DNA of 64,000 nucleotides. Source: Rhizosphaericola mali. Lineage in GTDB: Bacteria; Bacteroidota; Bacteroidia; Chitinophagales; Chitinophagaceae. The DNA lies in assembly GCF_004337365.2 (NCBI RefSeq), contig NZ_CP044016.1, positions 620,001 to 684,000 of the forward strand, written 5' to 3'. The notes below the pieces were generated by a model. It saw only the letters and a list, made by a program, of their open reading frames with translations. It made no database searches and had not been told where the DNA came from. This document shows positions 18,057 to 26,262 of the stretch, in pieces (the stretch's first letter is position 1; each line of letters opens with the position of its first letter). The position numbers were made by a program, and so were the translations under genes.

Positions 18057-20273
18057 ATGAATTATCCATTTTATAAACAGCTTAACGTCAAGGATTGTGG
18101 TCCAACCTGCTTAAAAATTATAGCAAAATATTACGGAAAATATTTGAGAATTGAGTTTTTAAGAAAAAAAATGGGATTAAATAAATTGGGGGTCTCTTTT
18201 TTAAATATAAGGAATGCCGCCAAAGAAATTGGATTTGACGTTCAAGGATATCAAATTAATTATACCCAACTGCAAAGTATTGATTTACCAGCGATTCTTC
18301 ATTGGGATCATGATCATTTTGTAGTTTTATTTAGCATTAAACATCGTAAAATTACTATTGCCGATCCCTCTCAAGGCATAATAAGTTATTCTCCTGAGGA
18401 TTTTAAAGTACATTGGGAGCAAATTTTAAACAATAATTATAGTGAAAATTTAGGTTTTGTATTATGTATTTCACCAACAGAATTTTTTTTTCAACTTGAT
18501 AATCAAAAAGAAAATAAAATAAATTGGAAGTTAATTATTAAATATTTATCTCCTAGAAAAATGCAGTTAATAGAAGTAATAATTTCTTTAGTTATTATTT
18601 CAATTTTTCAGCTAATATTCCCCTTTTTAACCCAAACTATAGTAGATATTGGAATAGATACTAAAGATATACAATTTATTTTTGTAATACTTTTAGCCCA
18701 ATTAATGCTTGCAATGAGCCAGACATTTGTGAGTTTCTTTAGGAGTCGAATGCTTTTAAAAATTTCTAGTACTCTTAATTTACAATTACTATCTGATTTC
18801 TGGATAAAACTTAATAAAATACCTCTTTCGTTTTTTGATTCAAGGCAATCTGGAGATTTGTTACAGAGAATAAATGACCACAAAGTAGTGCAAGATTTTT
18901 TAACAAATACAGCATTAAATACATTTTTCTCTATTTTTACTTTTATAGTTTATGCTGTTGTCGTTATGACTTATGACATTTCTATATTTGCAACGTTAAT
19001 TTTATGTAGCTCCATCTATTTTTTGTGGAATTTTATTTTTTTTAAAATTAGAAGAAAAATAAATTATAGTTCATTTTCCCTCTCTTCTAATGAAAATAAT
19101 TCAACATTACAACTTATACAAGGAATGCAAGATATTCGCTTAGCTAATGCTGAAAGACAAAAAAGATGGGAGTGGGAGGATATTCAAGCTTCGGTTTTTA
19201 AATTAAATATTAAAAAATTAAATTATAGCCAAATACAATCAGCTGGAGGTAATTTAATAAATCAAACTCAAAATATTATAATTAGTTTTATAATTGCGCA
19301 AATGGTAATTAATAATTACTTAACGCTTGGTGGAATGCTGGCAATACAATATATTATAGGTCAGTTAAGTGGACCTATAAATCAATGGGTGTCATTTATC
19401 CAAGGACTTCAGGATGCTCAAATAAGTTTAGAGCGCTTGAATGAAATTCATGAGCTTCCATCCGAAGAAGATATTGATGTGAATTATGTAAATAGAATTC
19501 CCGATAATGCAAGCCTATACTTAGAGAATATTTCATTTGCTTATCCAGGAATGCAGAAAAAGGTTTTGGACAATATCAATTTAACTATTGAAAATGGTAA
19601 GGTAACTGCAATTGTTGGAGAAAGTGGAAGTGGTAAAACCACTTTGCTAAAAATATTACTTAAAGTTTATGATCAATATGATGGCAATATAGAATTAGGT
19701 TCAATTTTAAATAGAAATGAAAAATGTTTCGGTTTTTATCAAATACGACATAATTATTGGAGGTCAATAATTGGTGCTGTATTACAAGAGAGTTATATAT
19801 TTAATGATACTATAGAACTTAATATAGCTGTTGGTCAAAATGTTAGATCGATTAATCGAAAAGAATTATATGACAGTTGTAGAATTGCAAATATTCTTTC
19901 ATTTATTGAATCTTTACCGAAAGGTTTCCAAACAAAACTGGGTTTAGATGGACTAAACTTAAGTCAAGGACAAAAGCAGAGAATCTTAATTGCACGTGCA
20001 ATTTATAAAAATCCTAAGTATTTAATTTTGGATGAGGCTACAAATTCTTTAGATGCTAATAACGAAAGGGTAATTGTTAAAGCGCTAGATACTTTTTTTA
20101 AAGGTCGCACTGTAATAATTGTAGCCCATAGACTTAGTACTGTAATTAGAGCTGATAAAATTGTTGTCATTAATAATGGATGTGTTGTAGAAGAAGGTAA
20201 ACATGACGATTTGATTCAAAGAAAAGGTGAATATTATAATCTAATTAAAAATCAACTGGAATTAGATAATTAA
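18057..20273 (+). CDS. Peptidase-containing ABC exporter (C39 PCAT)
   Basis: 738 residues. An N-terminal C39 peptidase domain (1-130) with oxyanion Gln8, catalytic Cys14 (VKDCGPTC), His87 (DHFVV) and Asp103 (ADPS); a six-helix ABC transmembrane domain (about 160-450); and a nucleotide-binding domain with Walker A GESGSGKTT, signature LSQGQKQR, Walker B YLILDEATNSLD and the H-loop VAHRLST. PCATs cut double-glycine leaders and export the core peptide. It is intact and matches the GG site of the precursor at 12412-12600, so it is the probable maturation and export machine for that peptide. Confidence 0.95.
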   Translation: MNYPFYKQLNVKDCGPTCLKIIAKYYGKYLRIEFLRKKMGLNKLGVSFLNIRNAAKEIGFDVQGYQINYTQLQSIDLPAILHWDHDHFVVLFSIKHRKITIADPSQGIISYSPEDFKVHWEQILNNNYSENLGFVLCISPTEFFFQLDNQKENKINWKLIIKYLSPRKMQLIEVIISLVIISIFQLIFPFLTQTIVDIGIDTKDIQFIFVILLAQLMLAMSQTFVSFFRSRMLLKISSTLNLQLLSDFWIKLNKIPLSFFDSRQSGDLLQRINDHKVVQDFLTNTALNTFFSIFTFIVYAVVVMTYDISIFATLILCSSIYFLWNFIFFKIRRKINYSSFSLSSNENNSTLQLIQGMQDIRLANAERQKRWEWEDIQASVFKLNIKKLNYSQIQSAGGNLINQTQNIIISFIIAQMVINNYLTLGGMLAIQYIIGQLSGPINQWVSFIQGLQDAQISLERLNEIHELPSEEDIDVNYVNRIPDNASLYLENISFAYPGMQKKVLDNINLTIENGKVTAIVGESGSGKTTLLKILLKVYDQYDGNIELGSILNRNEKCFGFYQIRHNYWRSIIGAVLQESYIFNDTIELNIAVGQNVRSINRKELYDSCRIANILSFIESLPKGFQTKLGLDGLNLSQGQKQRILIARAIYKNPKYLILDEATNSLDANNERVIVKALDTFFKGRTVIIVAHRLSTVIRADKIVVINNGCVVEEGKHDDLIQRKGEYYNLIKNQLELDN

Positions 20274-20286
20274 ATTTTTTTTTATT

Positions 20287-20886
20287 ATGATTAACACAAT
20301 AAAAAAGATTAATACAAAATCCTCTTTAAAAGAAGAAGATTATAACAAAAGAACTCAAAGGTCAGATTTAGCTAATAATATCATTTTTGGTAAATTTGGC
20401 TATATAGAAAAATGGGGAATTTATATTTCAATTGTTTTGTTAATATTTGTTTTGACATTAATTTCCCTAATAAGATACCCGGAAAAATTAAATGCAAATT
20501 TAAAATTTTTAGACCAGAACTCTTCCTCGTTTCAACTAAGTAAATATGATAAAAATATGGGTCGACAAAAAATGTTATTTGCAGTTATAGAAACGCCGAT
20601 GTCGGACAGTAAATTGATTCATCTTAGAAAAAATATAAGGATACATTTTAAAGATAAAAATGTTTTAAATTCTAATCCTTTAATTACTGCAGAAATTGTT
20701 GGAGTTAGAAATAACATATCTATTAATCAAGCTTTTTGTTTCGTAAAATTTGAAAATATTTCTAAATCAGGATTGTCTAAAGATAATCGTAATAAAAAAA
20801 CTAACTATCCAATCTATGTAGTTATAAGTAAATCGAATTTATTTATAAAAATTTGTAAGAGTATAAAAAATAAATGGCTAAAATAA
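20287..20886 (+). CDS. Short HlyD-like secretion adaptor
   Basis: 199 residues, about half the length of usual HlyD adaptors. It has a cytoplasmic N-terminus, one membrane helix (about 43-62, IYISIVLLIFVLTLISLIRY) followed by YPEKLNANLKF, and then a C-terminal beta-rich part with LRKNIRIHFKD and a tail like those of Bacteroidota HlyD partners of PCATs. The coiled-coil hairpin and lipoyl halves are missing. It starts 13 nt after the PCAT stop. It could be an in-frame internal deletion or a truly minimal adaptor. The IS200-like relic begins just after its stop. Confidence 0.7.
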   Translation: MINTIKKINTKSSLKEEDYNKRTQRSDLANNIIFGKFGYIEKWGIYISIVLLIFVLTLISLIRYPEKLNANLKFLDQNSSSFQLSKYDKNMGRQKMLFAVIETPMSDSKLIHLRKNIRIHFKDKNVLNSNPLITAEIVGVRNNISINQAFCFVKFENISKSGLSKDNRNKKTNYPIYVVISKSNLFIKICKSIKNKWLK

Positions 20887-20906
20887 AAATTTAATAAATA
20901 AATGAA

Positions 20907-20930
20907 CCTCCCCGAAGCAGAGCTTCGAGG
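20907..20930. repeat. IS200/IS605-type end hairpin
   Basis: A subterminal hairpin with stem CGAAGC/GCTTCG (20913-20918 and 20922-20927) plus an outer CCT/AGG pairing, directly downstream of the transposase-like gene. Such imperfect palindromes near the right end are typical of IS200/IS605 elements and are bound by TnpA. Confidence 0.6.
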
Positions 20931-20946
20931 TATCCGGCCTTAAGCT

Positions 20947-21294
20947 TTATTCGGACAGCCTCAATTGTGAACTATAAACCTTTTTATATTCTTTGGACTC
21001 CTTGCTTTTACCCTGTCCGAATATATATCTGCATATAATGTCCTCGCTGGTATATTGCCCAATCGTATTCACATAATAGCCAATCGTCCAGAATGAGTCA
21101 CTCCACAATTCTTTTTTCACCTCTGGGTGACGACGGAAGACTTCTTTCGCCGTTATGCTCTTGATCGTCTGTGCAATCTCTTTAACGCTCAGAGCTGGGA
21201 GGCTTTGGACCCAAAAATGAACATGATTCTCGTGCAAGCCTATCTCCACAAAATGGATCTCATAACGCTCTGAAATCTGCCGACATATCGCCAC
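20947..21294 (-). pseudogene. IS200/IS605-family TnpA transposase, 5'-truncated
   Basis: 115 residues in frame. It has the HUH motif in ENHVHFWVQ, the catalytic-Tyr helix context SDSFWTIGYYVNTIG and the closing RYIFGQ, all typical of Y1 transposases. The family's N-terminal 25-35 residues (the first beta strand and the pair of basic residues) are absent: reading upstream gives a few matching residues (EEKSLVAICRQ) and then a stop. It is therefore a 5'-deleted, probably inactive copy. It marks the junction between the RiPP cluster and the mobilizable element. Confidence 0.8.
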
Positions 21295-21374
21295 TAGTGA
21301 CTTTTCCTCTGATTAAAAAAAATCATGCAAATTAAGTTTTTATTAAGCATTACTTTTTATTACCAAGCCTCATG

Positions 21375-21933
21375 CTATTCTTTTTTATTGTGATGAGATT
21401 TCTTATTTAGGATTGAGGTTTCGTGCTTTTCCACCCACTTAGGGTTCACTTGATAAAAGCTATCCAATTCTTGGATATGCTCCGGCATTTCCTTTCGTAA
21501 AAATCCATATTTGATTTTTAGTCCTTTGGCCTCATAATAGTTATCCAGCGCATACCATCCCAACAAAACCGACAATCCGATGAAAAGAAAAAGGACTATT
21601 AGCCATCTCCAGTTTATAAAAGAGTGTTCATGACTAACGACTTGTGTATGTGGTAGCAACGTCTGGATTCGCTTGAGTTCTTTTAGCTTTTCCTCAAACT
21701 TAAAAATAGGAGTATAGTCTATCTTTGGCACATCTGGTGATGTTTTATGTGTCACGATATTGACACTATCCTTAAGTGTAGCCCATTTCTTTAAGTATGG
21801 ACTCTAGTTGGCTGTTTACCCAATTTTCGTTTTCTTGCTTGAAGGGATTTGAACTTTGTTTGATTTCCGATTTTATAGTCTGTACATCCCTTAAAAGCTC
21901 CTGTAAAATAATTTCTATTTCTGTGTTGTTCAT
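21375..21933 (-). pseudogene. Mobilization-region membrane protein, frameshifted
   Basis: Two frames join into one protein. From ATG 21933 a helical, charged N-terminal part (NNTEIEIILQELLRDVQ) stops early. A +1 change near the ATACTTAAAG site (about 21810) leads into the frame that reads LKKWATLKDSVNIVTHK and continues to the end of the 126-residue frame at 21375. The latter part has a single transmembrane helix (WLIVLFLFIGLSVLLGWYAL). Proteins with this layout follow relaxases in Bacteroidota mobilizable elements; the role is unknown. It lies 19 nt after the relaxase stop. Confidence 0.6.
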
Positions 21934-21951
21934 TTTGAGTATTTTAAAATG

Positions 21952-22935
21952 TTATCTACGAATACCACGCTTTCTCTTGAGTTTTTTGAGTTTTTCCTCT
22001 TCCGTTTCGGAAAGGGAAATAGAACCACCATAAAAGTCTTCTGCTTGCATTGTCTTACCGATATGGTTTAACAATGTCTCTATGATATTAAAAGATGAGA
22101 GTTCTTGGCTCTTCGTAGTATTACCATTGGAGGGAGAGGACATTTTTTGCTGGTAAATGCTGTCCATCCGAAAAGCTGGATTTTCATACTGTTTTTCCTG
22201 GATCTTGTTAAAGGCAATAATCTTTTCTATTTTCTGAAGACTCAGTCCTAAATCACTCGCTTTGTAGTAAATACCGGTCTTGTCTTCCACAATACCCAGT
22301 CCTCTTCCTTTTCTTAAGGAATAACCTACCCCATTCATTTTTGCTACAAACTCCAACATTGACTTTGTTCCAATGAGGGCCTTTCCCAAATCCTGTCTGG
22401 CCTTTTCAAATCTTGCATTGTTTCTCAAGCGCTGCTTTGGGTCAATCCCAATTTTCGGTGTTTCAACTTGTTTGAGTCCAAATTCCAATTCGCATGATCT
22501 TGCAATTTCCATCAAACGTATTTTGGATTTAAACATATTAGGTGTGGCCTTGCCATCAATAGGAGGTAGGCAAACGATAAAGTGGTAGTGGTCTTTATTC
22601 TCAGAAGAAGCGTGTTTCACGCCCAACACAATGCTATTCTCCAATTTAAATTCCTTGACCAGTTTTTCAGCTAAAGCAAGTTCCTGATCCTTGGTCAGTC
22701 TTTCGTTTTCTGCGAGGCTAAATATTGCGTGGAACATAGGGGATTGACATTTGCCTTTGTTGAGTTCCATTGCCATCTTCATTTGCTCTTTTATTTCAGC
22801 ATGGGAACCGTAGCATCCGTTTTGGACAACGATGTTTGCTTTTTCGTCCGGGTGTTTCAGTCCTTTTTCCCGTAGGGCATAGTCCACCATTCTGGGACAC
22901 GACCCTGCCGAACCCCTTGTTTGCTTTGCTATCAT
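21952..22935 (-). CDS. Relaxase/mobilization nuclease
   Basis: 327 residues from the ATG at 22935, which overlaps the stop of the MobC-like gene (ATGA) and is therefore preferred over an upstream start at 23034. The N-terminus IAKQTRGSAGSCPRMVDYALREKG is that of Bacteroidota MobA/VirD2-type relaxases. The metal-binding HUH motif appears as KDHYHFIVCLPP. The C-terminal half is helical and charged. The enzyme nicks the transfer origin and pilots single-stranded DNA during conjugative mobilization. It appears intact although the element's integrase is lost. Confidence 0.88.
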   Translation of the reverse strand: MIAKQTRGSAGSCPRMVDYALREKGLKHPDEKANIVVQNGCYGSHAEIKEQMKMAMELNKGKCQSPMFHAIFSLAENERLTKDQELALAEKLVKEFKLENSIVLGVKHASSENKDHYHFIVCLPPIDGKATPNMFKSKIRLMEIARSCELEFGLKQVETPKIGIDPKQRLRNNARFEKARQDLGKALIGTKSMLEFVAKMNGVGYSLRKGRGLGIVEDKTGIYYKASDLGLSLQKIEKIIAFNKIQEKQYENPAFRMDSIYQQKMSSPSNGNTTKSQELSSFNIIETLLNHIGKTMQAEDFYGGSISLSETEEEKLKKLKRKRGIRR

Positions 22936-23258
22936 TGTAATGCATTTTTGATTTCGTTCGCCAGTTGGTACAGTCTGTTTGCGTAAAAATGAAGTTCTGA
23001 TTCGGCTATGTTTTTGAGTCGGTCCGAATGGCAATACCTTGTGAACTGGTTAAAATTGTTGGCACTTTGTAGCATGGCCAATACAGTTTTGTTAACCGAT
23101 GCCGGAATCGTTTTTTTGTAAAGTTTGATCTCCACGTTACGTGCAGAGGCGATCAAAAAATCGGAAACCGTCATCTCGCATTTGGCGGCTTTTTGTTTTA
23201 TGATGGCTTTTTCTATGGTGGTAGCACGGAGATATATCCTAGTTGTTTTATTTTTCAT
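22932..23258 (-). CDS. MobC-like relaxosome accessory protein
   Basis: 108 residues from the ATG at 23258 (a longer in-frame start exists at 23306). The N-terminal ribbon-helix-helix-like part, TRIYLRATTIEKAIIKQKA..MTVSDFLIASAR, is typical of MobC/MbpB DNA-binding accessory proteins that load the relaxase at oriT. Its stop overlaps the relaxase start. A transfer origin would be expected in the 110 nt upstream (23260-23370), but no specific motif was recognised there. Confidence 0.82.
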   Translation of the reverse strand: MKNKTTRIYLRATTIEKAIIKQKAAKCEMTVSDFLIASARNVEIKLYKKTIPASVNKTVLAMLQSANNFNQFTRYCHSDRLKNIAESELHFYANRLYQLANEIKNALQ

Positions 23259-23373
23259 TTTTATAAAATTTTGGATGAATAAATACGAATGCAAAGCATG
23301 AGGCATTTTATTTTGGCCGGCTGCGTACGTACCAGCCTCCTGCTTGCCTATACGATTAATTTTAAAGGTCGTG

Positions 23374-24285
23374 TTACAACGACCGTCCTCTGTTCCTTTT
23401 TTGTCCCTTATTGTATTTCAGGAAATCGTTCAAGTCTTTACCGTCCTTCATTTGGTATTTAGGAGATAAATCAATGAATTTGGAGTCGGATTCTATTAGA
23501 TTTTTTGTTTTGATTCTCCCTGGAAAATCAAGATCCAGTGCAAGAAAAACTTTGTTATGTTCAAGCATTTTGGGAATGGATCTGTCCAGATTACTAAGGG
23601 AATGAAGTACCAAATAATTGACTTTTTCGAAACAGATTTTGTCTCCCAATTTAACCGCAGAAAGAAGGTCAAACATACCCTCGACGACTAAAACTTTGTC
23701 GAAACCTTCATCAAAGAAAGTAAAGTCTTTATGTCCAATACAGGATTTGAAATTTCCGTTTTTGCCTCTCACCTCCCAACTCCCAGAATTGTTTTTCATA
23801 CCCAGAACAATCTGCTTTTTGTGAAAAATTCTGTGTTCAATTTCCAATTCACGCAGATATTTTTGGGCAATCTCGATTGGAATTCCTCTTTCGCTCGAAA
23901 CATAAGACAACAGTTCTTTATCCGCTAAATCACTTTCCCTGTTGATTAGAAAACTTGGATTGGCTGCTATATCAACGTTGATGATTGAGGTATTGGGCTG
24001 CTCCATTGGAGCAGTAATTCCAAATATTTGTTCCAATTTTTTGGAGGCATCTATTAAGCTGCAGTTGTCTAGATTCATCACCAAATCAATTACAGAACCA
24101 CATCTTTTTTCGTCTCCATAGTCAATAAACAGATTGTCACGGATGGACACTTTCACGCTAGCTGTATTTTCTGCTCTCCAAGGAGCGAAGTAAAATAGTG
24201 CATCTCCACTACGTCTAGCAATGGGATGACCGTATTTTTCCATGATGGAAGGGATAGGCGTTCTTTTAATTTCTTGGAAATTCAT
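23374..24285 (-). CDS. Primase-like CHC2/TOPRIM protein
   Basis: 303 residues. The N-terminal part resembles a CHC2-type zinc-binding primase domain (FYFAPWRAENTASVKVSIRDNLFIDYGDEKRCGSVIDLVM). The C-terminal half is a TOPRIM domain with the Glu in VLVVEGMFDLLSA and the acidic pair in FLALDLDFPGR. Such small primases are standard in Bacteroidota mobilizable elements, where they prime replication of the transferred strand. It lies between the MobC gene and the iteron-like field. Confidence 0.85.
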   Translation of the reverse strand: MNFQEIKRTPIPSIMEKYGHPIARRSGDALFYFAPWRAENTASVKVSIRDNLFIDYGDEKRCGSVIDLVMNLDNCSLIDASKKLEQIFGITAPMEQPNTSIINVDIAANPSFLINRESDLADKELLSYVSSERGIPIEIAQKYLRELEIEHRIFHKKQIVLGMKNNSGSWEVRGKNGNFKSCIGHKDFTFFDEGFDKVLVVEGMFDLLSAVKLGDKICFEKVNYLVLHSLSNLDRSIPKMLEHNKVFLALDLDFPGRIKTKNLIESDSKFIDLSPKYQMKDGKDLNDFLKYNKGQKRNRGRSL

Positions 24286-24317
24286 TATTAATGATTTTTA
24301 AAATTATAAATACTGGA

Positions 24318-24467
24318 TAAGTAAGTTACTTGTGCCTACTTGCTTACTTGAAATCGCTGATAAGTAACCATAAGTAAGCAATAAGTAAGCTTAAGTAAGC
24401 AATGCTTACTTATTGTAAATAACTGTAATTGAATAGGTTATAGCAGTGAAAAGAGAAATAAGTAAGC
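24318..24467. repeat. Iteron-like field of TAAGTAAGC repeats
   Basis: The 9-mer TAAGTAAGC occurs four times in direct orientation (24371-24379, 24382-24390, 24392-24400, 24459-24467) and once inverted (24404-24412). Near copies lie at 24318-24325, 24361-24368 and, inverted, 24342-24349. The three central copies are spaced 10-11 nt apart, about one helical turn. It fills the gap between the primase-like and VapE-like genes and is a plausible replication origin (iterons) or operator array of the element. Confidence 0.75.
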
Positions 24468-24478
24468 ATTTTTTATTT

Positions 24479-25630
24479 TCACCGTCTAAATTTTAAATAA
24501 TATGCCTTGATCGGGTAGCCTTTTTCCTCAGAATAGCGGTTGTCCTTGGTGAACCCAAGTACTTTTAACGCCTTCCCCAATTGCTGGGTGCTAATGGTAA
24601 TTCCTACATTGTTGGTTTCCCGGATGCCAATTTCGATTTCTGTTGTGGATCGAAAAAGATCGTGATCTTCCTTAGTTCCCACTTCATACAAATTCATGAT
24701 TAGTTCCATTTCCTTTGTGATGACTGTAAAGGACTGGTTTGCTAATTCATTTTCTTTGATTTCATCTGCGGTTAGATCACAAGGATAACCAGATAGATAA
24801 AGATTGTAGGCTTGTTTCCAAACGAAATCAATATTAATCTCCTTGGAATAGGCAAAATCAATATCCAAAACTTCAAAAGGAATCCATCGAACATTACCTG
24901 TCTCATCGGTGAGAAATTCGGTTCGGTTTGTACTGCCAATAAAAGATGCTCTTCTCGGAATTTTCTTTGCCTTTCTTTCAAAAGGATGACGTTCTTTTAC
25001 AAAAGCTTTTGATAAGATTGCCTTTAACATATTGATTTCCAATTTATTAAATGAAGCTAACTCATCAAGATTGATGATGTAATTCTCACAGAGCGCAATC
25101 ATACTATCTTTATCAAACGAGATATTCTCGGCGGAATAACTTTTGAGCAATGAAGGAATGAGAAATCTGCAAAACGTCGTCTTACCTCCATTTTGCTTTT
25201 CTTGCACCAATATCAAAGCGTTCTTGTTGACATAGTCATCTTCCAATGCACATTTTACTGTTCGAACCAGCCATTTTTTTAAATGTCTTCTAAATCTCCT
25301 GTTGGCAGTTGTTTTTACATAAGATGCTAACTGATCGATATAATCGAAGTCGTGATCAAATCCGATTAATTGCATCTTGAAGTAATCTAGAAAAGCATTG
25401 AAAGATGGAACAAAGTCCGATTTTAGAATATTAATCAGATCATTCATAGAAGCTTTTACACTTTGTAACTTCAATTGGCGCAAAACATTGAACTCGTTTA
25501 GTTCTTCCCATTGTTCCAATTCTGAATGTCTGAATTCAATGATGCCATTAATGATGTTGCATCGGAATTGGTAGTTTTCCAATAGAAACTGTTCCAATCT
25601 TTCATAAGAGGTCATTCTTTCATTATCCAT
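24479..25630 (-). CDS. VapE-like P-loop helicase/primase protein
   Basis: 383 residues from the ATG at 25630, which overlaps the end of the HTH gene by 8 nt; an upstream start at 25654 is possible. The central P-loop NTPase has Walker A in VQEKQNGGKTTFCRFLIP and Walker B-like IINLDELASF, with an arginine-rich segment RHPFERKAKKIPRRASFIGSTNRTEFL. This is the virulence-associated E (VapE) superfamily-3-type helicase domain. In mobile elements it drives unwinding at the element's origin. The position next to the iteron-like field fits that role. Confidence 0.85.
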   Translation of the reverse strand: MDNERMTSYERLEQFLLENYQFRCNIINGIIEFRHSELEQWEELNEFNVLRQLKLQSVKASMNDLINILKSDFVPSFNAFLDYFKMQLIGFDHDFDYIDQLASYVKTTANRRFRRHLKKWLVRTVKCALEDDYVNKNALILVQEKQNGGKTTFCRFLIPSLLKSYSAENISFDKDSMIALCENYIINLDELASFNKLEINMLKAILSKAFVKERHPFERKAKKIPRRASFIGSTNRTEFLTDETGNVRWIPFEVLDIDFAYSKEINIDFVWKQAYNLYLSGYPCDLTADEIKENELANQSFTVITKEMELIMNLYEVGTKEDHDLFRSTTEIEIGIRETNNVGITISTQQLGKALKVLGFTKDNRYSEEKGYPIKAYYLKFRR

Positions 25631-25850
25631 TTTCCACCTCCTTTTTGCCACCATTCAGAAAGGTTTCAACGGCTTCCACTGTGTAACGAATGAATCTTCT
25701 TCTTGCCCTATTTTTGTTTAGATTGTCTCCCCAATCAATAGGCTTTAACACTCCCGCTTTTTCAAGTTTTTGGACTTGTGTTTTTGATACCTTTAGGATA
25801 ATTGCCACCTCTTTAGCGGTATAGGTGGTCATGTTGTCATGTAACTTCAT
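25623..25850 (-). CDS. Helix-turn-helix protein, excisionase-like
   Basis: 75 residues (a start at the internal MTTYT is also possible). The N-terminal winged-HTH segment TYTAKEVAIILKVSKTQVQKLEKAGVLKPI is that of MerR/excisionase-like DNA-binding domains common in Bacteroidota mobile elements. It is the first gene of the operon leading into the VapE-like and primase genes, and its end overlaps the VapE-like start. Confidence 0.8.
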   Translation of the reverse strand: MKLHDNMTTYTAKEVAIILKVSKTQVQKLEKAGVLKPIDWGDNLNKNRARRRFIRYTVEAVETFLNGGKKEVENG

Positions 25851-25975
25851 GGTACTTTATTTTTGTTCCACAAAGCTCATAGTTGCCTAAAAAAAATAGA
25901 CTGAAAGTATACTTTGTAAGTTGGTAAAAGTATACTTTCAGTCTATTAAGTAATTGAGAATCAATCTAATTTATT

Positions 25976-26040
25976 ATTACCTTTAAGCTTTCATTGAAGT
26001 CATTAATGTTGATTATGGGAAAATTGAAGTCATAATTTTG
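25976..26040 (-). pseudogene. Integrase gene fragment
   Basis: 65 nt that match 45917-45981, inside the intact integrase gene, at 60 of 65 positions by my alignment, on the same strand. It encodes QNYDFNFPIININDFNESLKV against QNYDFNVPKIHINDFNESLKV. Flanking sequence does not match. It lies just upstream of the HTH gene, where an integrase gene is expected in such elements, so it is the last visible relic of the element's own tyrosine recombinase. The rest of the gap 25851-26262 holds nothing else recognisable. Confidence 0.75.
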
Positions 26041-26262
26041 GACCAGGCAGTGAAATGAATAACAGATATTTCTTTTTTTGCATTCGAACAAAATACAGAT
26101 TACTTGAAGATTATTGGACATTGGTATGTAAAAACAGCAGATGATTTTTAGTACTGGTAACAACAGTTCCTTACTTCTTAGTTAAAAAATAGGAATAAGG
26201 TGCTGTTGTTTGTTTTTATAGTAATTACTAGCGGCATAAGAATCAAAAATAAGTATCAACTT

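Noticed and set aside
20907-20930. Terminator of the RiPP export operon
   Set aside because: The hairpin lacks a T run and its place next to the TnpA relic fits an IS200/IS605 end better, though it may also slow transcription.
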